Origin: JACQFK01 sp964619955
GTDB lineage: Bacteria > Planctomycetota > MHYJ01 > JACPRB01
Assembly: GCA_964619955.1 (NCBI GenBank)
Contig: CAZUJF010000002.1
Coordinates: 124,001 to 188,000, forward strand
Direction of reading: 5' to 3'
Length of the DNA stretch: 64,000 bases
The notes under the pieces are model-generated. The model did not search any database. It was not told the origin of the DNA and saw only the letters and a list, made by a program, of their open reading frames with translations. This document shows, one piece after another, positions 57,231 to 64,000 of this stretch. Each line of letters opens with the position of its first letter. Within the stretch, counting starts at the first letter, position 1. The position numbers were made by a program, and so were the translations under genes.

Positions 57231-58475
57231 TCAGGCGCCTTTGTCGGCGGCGGTCGCGGCATCCTCGTCGCGCCCGGCGTGGCGCATGGCGAGGAAGCAG
57301 CTCAGGCTGGCGAAGAGCAGCGAGCCGGAAAAGATGAGGAAGGTCTTCTGCTTGCTGCCGAGGGCGTCGGAGACGGCGCCGAAGGCGGGGTTCGCGCCGG
57401 TGTCGCCGAGCAGATGGAGGATGAAGACCGCCAGGGCGAACGCGGCCGCGCGCTGGGAGGCGGGGGTGGCGTTCGCGATCTGCGTGTTCACCGCGGGCAT
57501 GCAGAGGAAGTAGAAGAAGGCCCCGAGTCCGAGGGCGGGGAGGGCGACATAGCTGGAGGAGGCGGTGAAGCCGGCGATGAGGCAGGGAAGGCCGAGTCCG
57601 AACGCGACGGCGGCGAGCAGCGAATAGGCCCCCCGGATGCCCCTGCGGGAGAGGCGGTCGCCGAGCACGCCGGAGACCACGTTGCCCAGGCCGCCCGCGA
57701 CGAGCGCGATGACGCCGAGCGTCGTCGTGGCCGCCTCCTTCGTCATCCCCCGGTCCTTCTCGAAGAAGGGCACGCCGAAATGCAGCAGCGGCTGGAGGAA
57801 CATGACCGCGAACGCCTGCGCGACGATGATGAACACGAGCGTCCGGTTCCTGAGGAGCTCGAGGTAGGGTTTGAAGCCCTCGACCTTGGGGTGGTGGGGA
57901 TTCTCCGCGCCGCTGCGGCCGGGGTCGGAAAGCATCCAGATCATGATCCCGATGACGAAGCCCGGGGCGCCCGCGAGCAGGAAGGCGTTCTGCCAGCCGA
58001 AGAATTTCGCCAGTAGGCCGCCGACGACGTAGCCCGCGGCGCCGCCCAGGGGCAGGGCCAGGAAGAACACCGAAAGCACCTTCCCCCGGACCTCCTTGGA
58101 GAAGTAGTCGCTCAGCAGCGTGGGCCCGATGACGAGGCAGCCCGCCTCTCCGACGCCGATGAAGAAGCGCGTCGTGTAAAGCGTCCACTTGTCGGGGGCG
58201 AAGCCGGAGCCGATGGTCGCGACGGACCAGACGAAGACGCAAAGCGCGAAGACGCGCGGGCGCGAATAGCGGCCGATGAGGAAGCTGACCACCGGGGCGA
58301 AGACCATGTAGCCGATGGTGAAGGCGCTGCCCACCCAGCCGAACTCCTGGAGGCTGAGCTTGTGGTGGGCGATGAGCTCGACGCCGAGCGCGCTGACGAT
58401 CTGGCGGTCGAAGTAGCTCAGGAAATTCGCGGTGAAGATGACCGCGAGGGCGTAGCCGAGCGAGCGCTTTGTCAT
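57231..58475 (-). CDS. MFS transporter (spinster-like)
   Basis: The 414-residue protein has 12 membrane helices and MFS motifs: NFLSYFDRQIVSALG in helix 1, LIGRYSRPRVFALCVFVWS in loop 2-3 and FFIGVGEAGCLVIGPTLLSDYF in helix 4-5, as in the Spns-like group. The substrate cannot be predicted. It follows the HTH-PilZ gene by 27 nt on the same strand and is probably co-transcribed and controlled by it. Confidence 0.9.
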   Translation of the reverse strand: MTKRSLGYALAVIFTANFLSYFDRQIVSALGVELIAHHKLSLQEFGWVGSAFTIGYMVFAPVVSFLIGRYSRPRVFALCVFVWSVATIGSGFAPDKWTLYTTRFFIGVGEAGCLVIGPTLLSDYFSKEVRGKVLSVFFLALPLGGAAGYVVGGLLAKFFGWQNAFLLAGAPGFVIGIMIWMLSDPGRSGAENPHHPKVEGFKPYLELLRNRTLVFIIVAQAFAVMFLQPLLHFGVPFFEKDRGMTKEAATTTLGVIALVAGGLGNVVSGVLGDRLSRRGIRGAYSLLAAVAFGLGLPCLIAGFTASSSYVALPALGLGAFFYFLCMPAVNTQIANATPASQRAAAFALAVFILHLLGDTGANPAFGAVSDALGSKQKTFLIFSGSLLFASLSCFLAMRHAGRDEDAATAADKGA

Positions 58476-58502
58476 GGGCGGAGAATCCAGGGGCGCCTGT
58501 AC

Positions 58503-59000
58503 CTAGCCGTTCGAAATCCGGCGGATCTTCTTTTCGACCGCCGAGTCGAGCTTCCCGAACTCGATCCCGTAGGCGATCGGGCCCTTGCAGTGGAAGCGGA
58601 CGATGTGCCCCGGGATCTCGACGCCTTCCCCGGGCTTCTGCATGGGGCGCAGCCCCACGCTGAAGGACGCGACCGGCAGCGTGCCGAGCGGAAGCGTCAC
58701 GTCGCTGATGCGCGCGCCGCAGAGGGAGATGTCCCGGATCGTGGCCATGCCCTGGTCGTAGACCTTCCCGTCCTGGTGATAGATGGCGATCTCGGCGCCG
58801 AGGGAGACCTCCTTGCGGGGATGGCGGCGGCGGTGCTGGTACTTGAGGCGGCCGAAATCGTAGCCCAGGTCCTTCGCGATCTTGAAGACCTTCCTGACGG
58901 TCTCCTTTTTGAAGACGGGGCCCTTCCGCTGATTGAGGATCTTGTTGACGCTGGAGACGTCGAGCCCGACGCGGCGGGCGATCTCCACCTGGGTAATCAT
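58503..59000 (-). CDS. LacI-type helix-turn-helix fused to a PilZ domain
   Basis: The 165-residue protein begins with a LacI-type DNA-binding headpiece (ITQVEIARRVGLDVSSVNKILNQ). In place of a sugar-binding domain comes a PilZ domain (about 57-160) with the cyclic di-GMP motif RRRHPRKEV at 57-65 and DISLCGA (DxSxxG) at 90-96. It should be a transcription factor that responds to cyclic di-GMP. The ATG at 59000 has a GGAGGAG 5-6 nt upstream; the open frame beyond is not conserved. The MFS gene follows. Confidence 0.88.
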   Translation of the reverse strand: MITQVEIARRVGLDVSSVNKILNQRKGPVFKKETVRKVFKIAKDLGYDFGRLKYQHRRRHPRKEVSLGAEIAIYHQDGKVYDQGMATIRDISLCGARISDVTLPLGTLPVASFSVGLRPMQKPGEGVEIPGHIVRFHCKGPIAYGIEFGKLDSAVEKKIRRISNG

Positions 59001-59188
59001 GGTGTCTCCTCCGGTTCCTCCGCTCCCCCGGACGGGGGATCCCTCTGAATGTACGGCTGCGCGGCAGGATAGGCTCAGTCGCCGTTCCAAGTCAAGCGGA
59101 TTTCCCCCGGGAGGACCTGATCGATTTTGGTTGCGCCGCAGGAGGCTTTCGATTGTAATCACCCCCGTTCCAAGGAGAAAAGCAGACC

Positions 59189-59509
59189 ATGTACGAGGAC
59201 AAGCAGCTCACGTGTGCCGATTGCGGCACGGCATTCACGTTCACCGCGGGTGAACAGGAGAAGTACGCCCAGCTCGGTTTCCAGAATGAACCCCGGCGTT
59301 GCGGCCCGTGCCGCTCCGCCCGCAAGGCCTCCGGCGGCGGGGGCGGCGGAGGCAGGGGTTTCGGCGGCGGTGGTGGCGGCGGCGGCGGCCCGCGCGAGTT
59401 CTTCGAGGCGACCTGCGGGTCGTGCGGAAAACCCGCCCGCGTGCCCTTCAAGCCGCGCGGCGACCGTCCGGTCTATTGCAGTGATTGTTTCGGGCAGCAG
59501 AGGAGATAG
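59189..59509 (+). CDS. Double zinc-ribbon protein with Gly-rich linker
   Basis: The 106-residue protein has two zinc ribbons: C9, C12, C38, C41 and C76, C79, C97, C100, joined by a linker of mostly Gly (about 48-67). The first matches the zinc-ribbon family zf-trcl, the second a CxxC_CxxC type; such small proteins are frequent in Chloroflexota and Planctomycetota. Role unknown; nucleic-acid binding is plausible. A Shine-Dalgarno AAGGAG lies 11 nt upstream of the ATG; a TGTAAT at 59154-59159 may be the -10 box. Confidence 0.85.
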   Translation: MYEDKQLTCADCGTAFTFTAGEQEKYAQLGFQNEPRRCGPCRSARKASGGGGGGGRGFGGGGGGGGGPREFFEATCGSCGKPARVPFKPRGDRPVYCSDCFGQQRR

Positions 59510-59521
59510 GAGGAGACTGCG

Positions 59522-59782
59522 ATGGCAAAGAAGGCGAACAGCGCGTTCATGGCGCCGCTCCAGCCCAGCGAGGCGCTGGCGAAGGTGGTCGGGTCGAAGC
59601 CCCTTCCCCGGAGCGAAGTGGCGAAGAAGCTGTGGGTCTACATCAAGAAGAACGGCCTCCAGGACAAGGTCAACAAGCGGAACATCAACGCCGACGAGGC
59701 CCTGAAGGTGGTCTTCGGGGGCAAGAAGACGGTGTCGATGTTCGAGATGACCGCCCTGGTCAGCAAGCACCTGAAGAAGTAA
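59522..59782 (+). CDS. SWIB/MDM2-domain protein
   Basis: The 86-residue protein is a single SWIB domain: FMAPLQPSEALAKVVGSKPLPRSEVAKKLW then KKNGLQDKVNKRNINADEAL. SWIB is best known from eukaryotic SWI/SNF complexes; stand-alone bacterial forms occur in Chlamydiae and Planctomycetota, probably binding DNA or topoisomerase. It follows the zinc-ribbon gene by 12 nt and is likely co-transcribed. Confidence 0.92.
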   Translation: MAKKANSAFMAPLQPSEALAKVVGSKPLPRSEVAKKLWVYIKKNGLQDKVNKRNINADEALKVVFGGKKTVSMFEMTALVSKHLKK

Positions 59783-59803
59783 TCAGGATCCGCGCGACCA
59801 ACC

Positions 59804-59836
59804 CGGGGAGGGGCCCGCAAGGGCTCCTCCCCGTTT
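59804..59836 (+). terminator. Terminator after the SWIB gene
   Basis: A 13-bp stem (59804-59816 with 59821-59833, one G-U pair) closed by a GCAA tetraloop is followed by TTTCATTT. It lies 22 nt after the SWIB stop. Confidence 0.85.
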
Positions 59837-59854
59837 CATTTCCCGCGATTCCCT

Positions 59855-59883
59855 TTGACCCGCCCCGGGCACACGGGTAGCAT
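59855..59883 (+). promoter_or_regulatory. Putative sigma70-type promoter, leaderless
   Basis: TTGACC (59855-59860), a 17-nt spacer and TAGCAT (59878-59883) precede the ATG at 59891 by 7 nt. The transcript would start at or next to the start codon. Confidence 0.5.
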
Positions 59884-59890
59884 TTCACTC

Positions 59891-60580
59891 ATGAACATGA
59901 TGCTGGCGCTGCTGCCGCTTCTGGCGGCCCCCGGGCTTTCCCAGGACGAAGTCTGGAAATCGCTGAAACTCGGCGACCGGGTCCAGGTGGTCTTCCGCAG
60001 CGGCAACATGATCACCGGCCAGCTCACGGCCAAGCCCGGGGACCCCCGGGTCAAGGTCGCCGCGGTGGACTACGCCGTCGCCCCCGAGCTGACCCTGGAC
60101 GTCACGCTCGAATACCCCGGCCTCAACGGCACCCTCACGGTCCCCCGCAAGGAGATCAAGGAGGTCCGCAAGCTCCAGAATCTGGATGCCCAGACGATGA
60201 AGCGCATGCAGGACGAGCTCCAGAAGGTCCAGGAGGCCGCCCGGGTCGACGAAGAGGAGCGGAAGCGCATCGAAAAGGAACGCGACGCCCGGAAGCCGAA
60301 GGCCGGCGATCCGGCGGACCCCGCGGTGCCCGCGACCCCGGACGGCAAGGAGCCCGCGCCGGATGCGGACCGTCTGAAGAAGGGCCTCGAACTGCTGGCC
60401 CGTTTCCCCCCGCCGGAGTGGGGGCCGCACAGAGTCCAGGAACTCGCCGCCAAGGCCCTGCGCAAGCAGCCGATCACGCTGACCGAGAAGGAGTTCGCCG
60501 ACAACATCGGCGCCTGGCAGGAGGCCCTCGCGTACCAGCAGGCCCAGAAGAAAGCGGAAAAGGCGCCCGAGAAGAAGTAG
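59891..60580 (+). CDS. Exported coiled-coil protein of unknown function
   Basis: The 229-residue protein has a signal peptide (LLPLLAAPGLSQDE), a beta-rich first half (GDRVQVVFRSGNMITGQL) and a charged coiled coil at about 95-140 (MKRMQDELQKVQEAARVDEEERKRIEKERDAR). I recognise no family. The helicase gene follows on the same strand after 44 nt. Confidence 0.75.
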   Translation: MNMMLALLPLLAAPGLSQDEVWKSLKLGDRVQVVFRSGNMITGQLTAKPGDPRVKVAAVDYAVAPELTLDVTLEYPGLNGTLTVPRKEIKEVRKLQNLDAQTMKRMQDELQKVQEAARVDEEERKRIEKERDARKPKAGDPADPAVPATPDGKEPAPDADRLKKGLELLARFPPPEWGPHRVQELAAKALRKQPITLTEKEFADNIGAWQEALAYQQAQKKAEKAPEKK

Positions 60581-60624
60581 CCCCCCTCCGGGGAGGCGGC
60601 CCCCTGCCGCCCGGCGCCCCGTCC

Positions 60625-62676
60625 ATGAACTACAAGGGCATCACCCTCGACCCCTTCCAGGAGCAGGCCGTCCGCGTGGTCGACGCCGGCGAGTCGCTCA
60701 TCGTCGCCGCGCCCACCGGGGCGGGCAAGACGCTCGTCGCCGAGTACGCCATCGAGAAATGCCTGCGCGAGGGCGTGCGGGCCCTCTACACCGCCCCCAT
60801 CAAGGCGCTCTCCAACCAGAAGTTCCGCGACTTCTCCGCGATCTACGGCGACCGCGTCGGCATCAAGACGGGCGACGTCACGCTGAACCCCGACGCCCAG
60901 ATCATCCTCATGACCACGGAGATCTTCCGCAATACCATCTTCGAGTCCCCCGAGGCCTTCCACGACGTGCGCTACGTCATCTTCGACGAGATCCACTATC
61001 TCGACGACATCGAGCGCGGGACGGTCTGGGAGGAGTCCATCATCTTCGCTCCCGAACACATCCGCATCCTCGCCCTCTCCGCCACCGTGCCCAACCTCGA
61101 GCCGATGGCCGCGTGGATCCGCGCGATCCGCCCCGCCGTCCCGCTCCACGTGATCATCGAACGGAACCGTCCCGTGCCCCTGAGGCACCAACTCTTCGTG
61201 CCCGGCCTGGGCCTGAAACAGCTCGCCGATCTGAAGCGGCACGAGACCGGCGACCTGAGGAGCTTCTACCAGCGGATCGACCCCAACCTGAATCCGAACC
61301 GCTGGCGCGCCTGGCTGATCGACCATCTGGCGGAGGCGAAACGCCTGCCGGCCCTCTGGTTCACGTTCAACCGCCGCGATTGCGAGGGCTTCTCCTCGCT
61401 CGTCAACCGGCCGCTGCTCGACCGCGACGAGCGCGAACGCATGCTGACCCTCTACGACGGCCTGATCCGGCGCTTCGACCTGCCTCAGGACGCCACCACC
61501 TCCCACCTCCGGGGCCTGCTCGGCAAGGGCGTGGCCTACCACCACGCCGGCCTGCTCCCGACGCTCAAGGAGGTGGTGGAGCGCCTCTTCTCGACGGGGC
61601 TCGTCCGGCTGCTCTTCGCCACGGAGACCTTCGCCGTCGGCGTCAACATGCCCGCGCGGACCGTCGTCTTCAACTCGATCTTCAAGTACGACGGGAAGCG
61701 GATGGGGCCGATCAAGACGCGGGAGCACCACCAGATGTCCGGCCGCGCGGGCCGGCGGGGCATCGACGAGGTCGGCCACGTCTACAGCGTCGCGGAATGG
61801 CCGCACCTCCGCGCCGCCGAGATCGAACGCGTCATCGAGGGGGCCATCGAGCCCATCCGTTCCCAGTTCAACCTCTCGTACGCGACCCTGCTGACGCTCT
61901 GGGAGCACCTGGGGGACAAGATCTACACGGCCGCGGAGAAGTCGTTCGCGAACTTCGACGCCCAGGGCAAGGGCGACCGGCAGCTGCAGATGAAGGTCTC
62001 CCAGATCCGCAAGCGCCTCGCCGTGCTCAAGGCGATGGGCTATCTCCGGGACGGCAAACTCACGCCCAAGGGGCAGTTCGCCCGGCAGATCCAGGGCTAC
62101 GAACTGCAGATCTCGGAGCTGCTCTTCGGCGGGCTGCTCAAGCAGCTCGGCGAGGAGGAACTGACCGTCCTCTTCCATTCCGTGGTCTACGAGGCGAAGA
62201 AGGCGGACTGGGCGCGCAAGTTCGACAACGGCCGCTTCAAGTGGGTGAAGAAGGAGGCCTGGAAGGCGGTGGACGAGATCGGCAAGGCCGAGGAGCGGGC
62301 CGGGCTCGAGGACCGGACCAAGGCCCTTGAGTTCAAGCTGGCGGGCGCCATGGCCGCGTGGGCCCGGGGCTGCGAGTGGCGCGATCTCGAGGCCCACACG
62401 AGCGCGTCCGACGGCGACCTCGTGCGCTTCTTCCGGCTCTCGCTGCAGCTGCTGCGCAACACCATGCACGCGATCCCGAAGGGCGACCTGCTGCGCGAAA
62501 AGCTGCGGGGCGCCGTCCGCAGGATCAACCGCGACGTGATCGACGCGGAGCGCCAGCTCCGCATGGCCGGCCAGGATGAGGAGCCCGGGCCGGAGGCCGC
62601 GGTGCCGCCGCCTTCGGGGCCCGCCCCCGAGCCGGGGCCCGAGGAGTCGGATCCTTCGATGGACGCCGCGTCTTAG
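60625..62676 (+). CDS. Ski2-like DEAD/DEAH-box RNA helicase
   Basis: The 683-residue protein has the Ski2/Mtr4 motif set: APTGAGKT (Walker A), TAPIKALSNQK, FDEIHYLDD (DEVH-like), LSATVPN, and in the second lobe FATETFAVGVNMPARTVVF and QMSGRAGRRG. The C-terminal part (about 400-640) corresponds to the winged-helix and DSHCT regions. Such proteins unwind RNA for decay by exonucleases in eukaryotes; bacterial forms occur in several phyla and their role is less known. I chose the ATG at 60625 just before the conserved FQEQAV region. Confidence 0.9.
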   Translation: MNYKGITLDPFQEQAVRVVDAGESLIVAAPTGAGKTLVAEYAIEKCLREGVRALYTAPIKALSNQKFRDFSAIYGDRVGIKTGDVTLNPDAQIILMTTEIFRNTIFESPEAFHDVRYVIFDEIHYLDDIERGTVWEESIIFAPEHIRILALSATVPNLEPMAAWIRAIRPAVPLHVIIERNRPVPLRHQLFVPGLGLKQLADLKRHETGDLRSFYQRIDPNLNPNRWRAWLIDHLAEAKRLPALWFTFNRRDCEGFSSLVNRPLLDRDERERMLTLYDGLIRRFDLPQDATTSHLRGLLGKGVAYHHAGLLPTLKEVVERLFSTGLVRLLFATETFAVGVNMPARTVVFNSIFKYDGKRMGPIKTREHHQMSGRAGRRGIDEVGHVYSVAEWPHLRAAEIERVIEGAIEPIRSQFNLSYATLLTLWEHLGDKIYTAAEKSFANFDAQGKGDRQLQMKVSQIRKRLAVLKAMGYLRDGKLTPKGQFARQIQGYELQISELLFGGLLKQLGEEELTVLFHSVVYEAKKADWARKFDNGRFKWVKKEAWKAVDEIGKAEERAGLEDRTKALEFKLAGAMAAWARGCEWRDLEAHTSASDGDLVRFFRLSLQLLRNTMHAIPKGDLLREKLRGAVRRINRDVIDAERQLRMAGQDEEPGPEAAVPPPSGPAPEPGPEESDPSMDAAS

Positions 62677-63281
62677 AAGCGGAGCTCCAGCGACGCGCCG
62701 CCCCAGACCCCGGAGCCGCCGATCTCGGTGTCGCCCGAAACGACGTCCTCCCGGTACTTGAACCGCATCAGGCGGTACTCCCCGATGACGCTGAACGCCC
62801 AGTGGCGGGAGAGGAACCAGGTGAACTCCAGGCCGCCTCCGAAGCCCCAGGCGTCGTCGAAGTCCCCGAAGGAAGCGTCCCGCGCCTCGATCTGGCCCCA
62901 AAGGGCGCCCGCGTACGCGGTGATCTCGTGAGGCATGGCCGGGGGATACGGAGGCTTGAGGCGTTCGCGGATGCCGACGTAGAGGCCCGCCACGCGCGCG
63001 TCGAGGCCGCTGCCGGAACCGGCCTCGGCCGACAGGAAGATCAGCGCGCGCTCCCGGATGGACACGCCGACGTCCAGCGCCGCCGAGCCGAGGATCTCGC
63101 CGCTGGTCGACACCTGGCTGCCGTTGCCGCGCAGCGCCTCGAAGTCGAAGCTGCGGGACGCCCAGGCGCCGCCCCGGACGCGGACGAAGCCCTCGGTCTT
63201 CGCTTCGGGCGCCTCCGGCTCCTGCAGATTCTGCGGAAGATCTCCCGCGGACGCGAGAAGGATCGCGAGAAAGACGCTCAT
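62673..63281 (-). CDS. Outer-membrane beta-barrel-like protein
   Basis: The 202-residue protein has a signal peptide (FLAILLASAGDLPQ), beta-strands with alternating pattern (AYAGALWGQIE, WGFGGGLEFTWFLS, HWAFSVIGEYRLM) and a C-terminal Phe (LELRF). It resembles OmpA-like 8-strand barrels. The ATG at 63281 follows GGAGGAA. It converges on the helicase gene with a 4-nt overlap. Confidence 0.72.
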   Translation of the reverse strand: MSVFLAILLASAGDLPQNLQEPEAPEAKTEGFVRVRGGAWASRSFDFEALRGNGSQVSTSGEILGSAALDVGVSIRERALIFLSAEAGSGSGLDARVAGLYVGIRERLKPPYPPAMPHEITAYAGALWGQIEARDASFGDFDDAWGFGGGLEFTWFLSRHWAFSVIGEYRLMRFKYREDVVSGDTEIGGSGVWGGASLELRF

Positions 63282-63371
63282 GCTTCCTCCATCAGGGTTT
63301 CTGTTGTAACGACCGGCGGCACCGTTCGGCAAGCGGCTTTGCGGATTTTCTCGGAGGACGCACTCCATTCC

Positions 63372-63399
63372 TTGTGTGGTGCGGCGGCAGGTGTATACT
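63372..63399 (+). promoter_or_regulatory. Putative sigma70-type promoter of the right-edge gene
   Basis: TTGTGT (63372-63377), a 16-nt spacer and TATACT (63394-63399) precede the ATG at 63450 by 50 nt; the leader contains a GGGAGGG Shine-Dalgarno sequence. Confidence 0.5.
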
Positions 63400-63449
63400 T
63401 TTTCAGGCGGGGCTGGGATGGGCGGAGAATCCGGACGGGAGGGTCGTCG

Positions 63450-64000
63450 ATGAGTGAACCGGAACCTGGAGCGCTCAGGGGGGACGGTTCATCGGCGCTG
63501 CTCGGCTCCCGGCTGCTCGTCGAGATTCCGAAACAAGGCGGCGCCCCGGCATCCACGGACGCCGCCCCGGCGGTCCCGGTCACGGAAGCCCTCGCGGAAA
63601 TCGGCCGGCCCTCGCTCGACGTCGTCCTCCACGCCTTCTCGCACATCGCCCTGATCCGCCGCGAGGAGGACGTCAGCCTCGTCGAACATTTCCTGGATCT
63701 GCTGGCCGGACAGTGCGACCGCCGCGCGGCGCAGACGCTGATCGACCAGCTGGCGAAACTGAACGCCGCCCTCCAGCGCGGGCATCCCGCGCAGCTCGTC
63801 CATCGCTGCGAGGCCGCGAAGGTCCGCATCCACCGCATTCTGCTGGGGCTCGGCGAGAAGGCCGGCGTGGACGACCTCCTGCAGATGCTCGGGGACGGCC
63901 GCAAACGCGTGCGCGACGGCGTCGTGGAGACGGTCGCGCGCTCCGGCGACCGCCGCGCCCTCGTGCCGCTGGTCCGCCTCTGCCTCCTCGAGGAGTCGGT
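63450..64000 (+). CDS. HEAT-repeat-like protein, 3' end beyond the window
   Basis: At least 183 residues with no stop before the window ends. After an Ala/Pro-rich start the sequence is helical and shows alpha-solenoid patterns (SLVEHFLDLLAGQCDRRAAQTLIDQL, DGVVETVARSGDRRALVPLVRLCL) that look like HEAT repeats. There is no signal peptide. A GGGAGGG Shine-Dalgarno sequence and a promoter lie upstream. Function cannot be judged from the part seen. Confidence 0.7.
   Translation, partial: MSEPEPGALRGDGSSALLGSRLLVEIPKQGGAPASTDAAPAVPVTEALAEIGRPSLDVVLHAFSHIALIRREEDVSLVEHFLDLLAGQCDRRAAQTLIDQLAKLNAALQRGHPAQLVHRCEAAKVRIHRILLGLGEKAGVDDLLQMLGDGRKRVRDGVVETVARSGDRRALVPLVRLCLLEES

Noticed and set aside
60070..62901. 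A 943-codon minus-strand frame
   Set aside because: It is antisense to the Ski2-like helicase, whose motifs are all present on the plus strand.
1..64000. tRNA, rRNA, tmRNA or riboswitch genes
   Set aside because: The intergenic gaps are short and none showed a T-loop-like sequence or other known RNA pattern; a covariance search was not possible.

Overview
The window is a gene-dense, very GC-rich bacterial chromosome segment with about 55 protein genes and no RNA genes that I could see. The gene content suggests a Gram-negative member of the Planctomycetota or a related uncultivated lineage. The evidence is a Tat-exported DUF1501 protein, a secreted DUF1080 protein, a CotH-kinase protein, a DUF4038 glycosidase, a PknB-type kinase with a TPR tail translationally coupled to an ECF sigma factor, an ECF sigma factor with a FecR-like membrane anti-sigma, a SWIB-domain protein, an RND pump with an outer-membrane channel, and beta-barrel proteins. 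This placement is inference from gene families; no rRNA is present to confirm it.

Layout. 1-1569: a ParB-like domain fused to an HD-GYP domain. 1574-7593: an RND efflux operon with a MarR repressor whose operator overlaps its own start codon. 7612-11091: ETF beta, ETF alpha and a DUF885 protein with a degenerate metal motif. 11165-14702: a CAP-domain protein, an ECF sigma factor and its FecR-like anti-sigma. 14729-16994: a DedA/YqaA-type membrane protein, a phosphoesterase and an ABC-2 permease. 17105-18141: parB without parA, followed by two perfect parS sites that flank a 66-bp perfect palindrome. 18142-25162: endonuclease III, PolX, a C-terminal CxxCH protein, a repeat-rich lipoprotein, a Cys4 protein and an AsmA-like protein. 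25225-28072: kinase plus ECF sigma factor. 28069-34155: a DUF1501 protein, an esterase, a nucleotidyltransferase-fold protein, pyrE and a glycosidase. 34178-35496: a SufR-like regulator divergent from Fe-superoxide dismutase.

35553-46407 is an F-type type IV secretion cluster in two divergent operons. The minus operon carries a pilin, a VKOR/thioredoxin fusion, TraK, TraB, a TraV-like lipoprotein, TraC/VirB4 and a TraG-like membrane protein. The plus operon carries TraL, a small membrane protein, TraE, a TrbC-like protein, a TraU-like protein, the TraD coupling ATPase and a small membrane protein. No relaxase, integrase, entry-exclusion gene or attachment site is visible.

46451-64000: a glycosyltransferase, a beta-barrel protein, CotH, a PhoD-type phosphatase, a DUF1080 protein, a four-gene CDP-deoxyhexose operon (RfbF, RfbG, an RmlD-like reductase, RfbH), an MFS transporter, a LacI-type HTH fused to PilZ, a zinc-ribbon protein, a SWIB protein, a Ski2-like helicase, a second beta-barrel protein and a HEAT-like protein that runs off the right edge.

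Two signals cross the whole window. First, many start codons are preceded at a fixed 6-7 or 11-13 nt by a TATAAT-like box, which points to leaderless or nearly leaderless mRNAs. Second, many exported proteins have short signal peptides ending in Gln, often LQD or AQD. The strongest candidates for something undescribed are the parS-palindrome-parS element, the relaxase-less divergent secretion cluster with its VKOR fusion, the ParB/HD-GYP fusion and the HTH-PilZ regulator.
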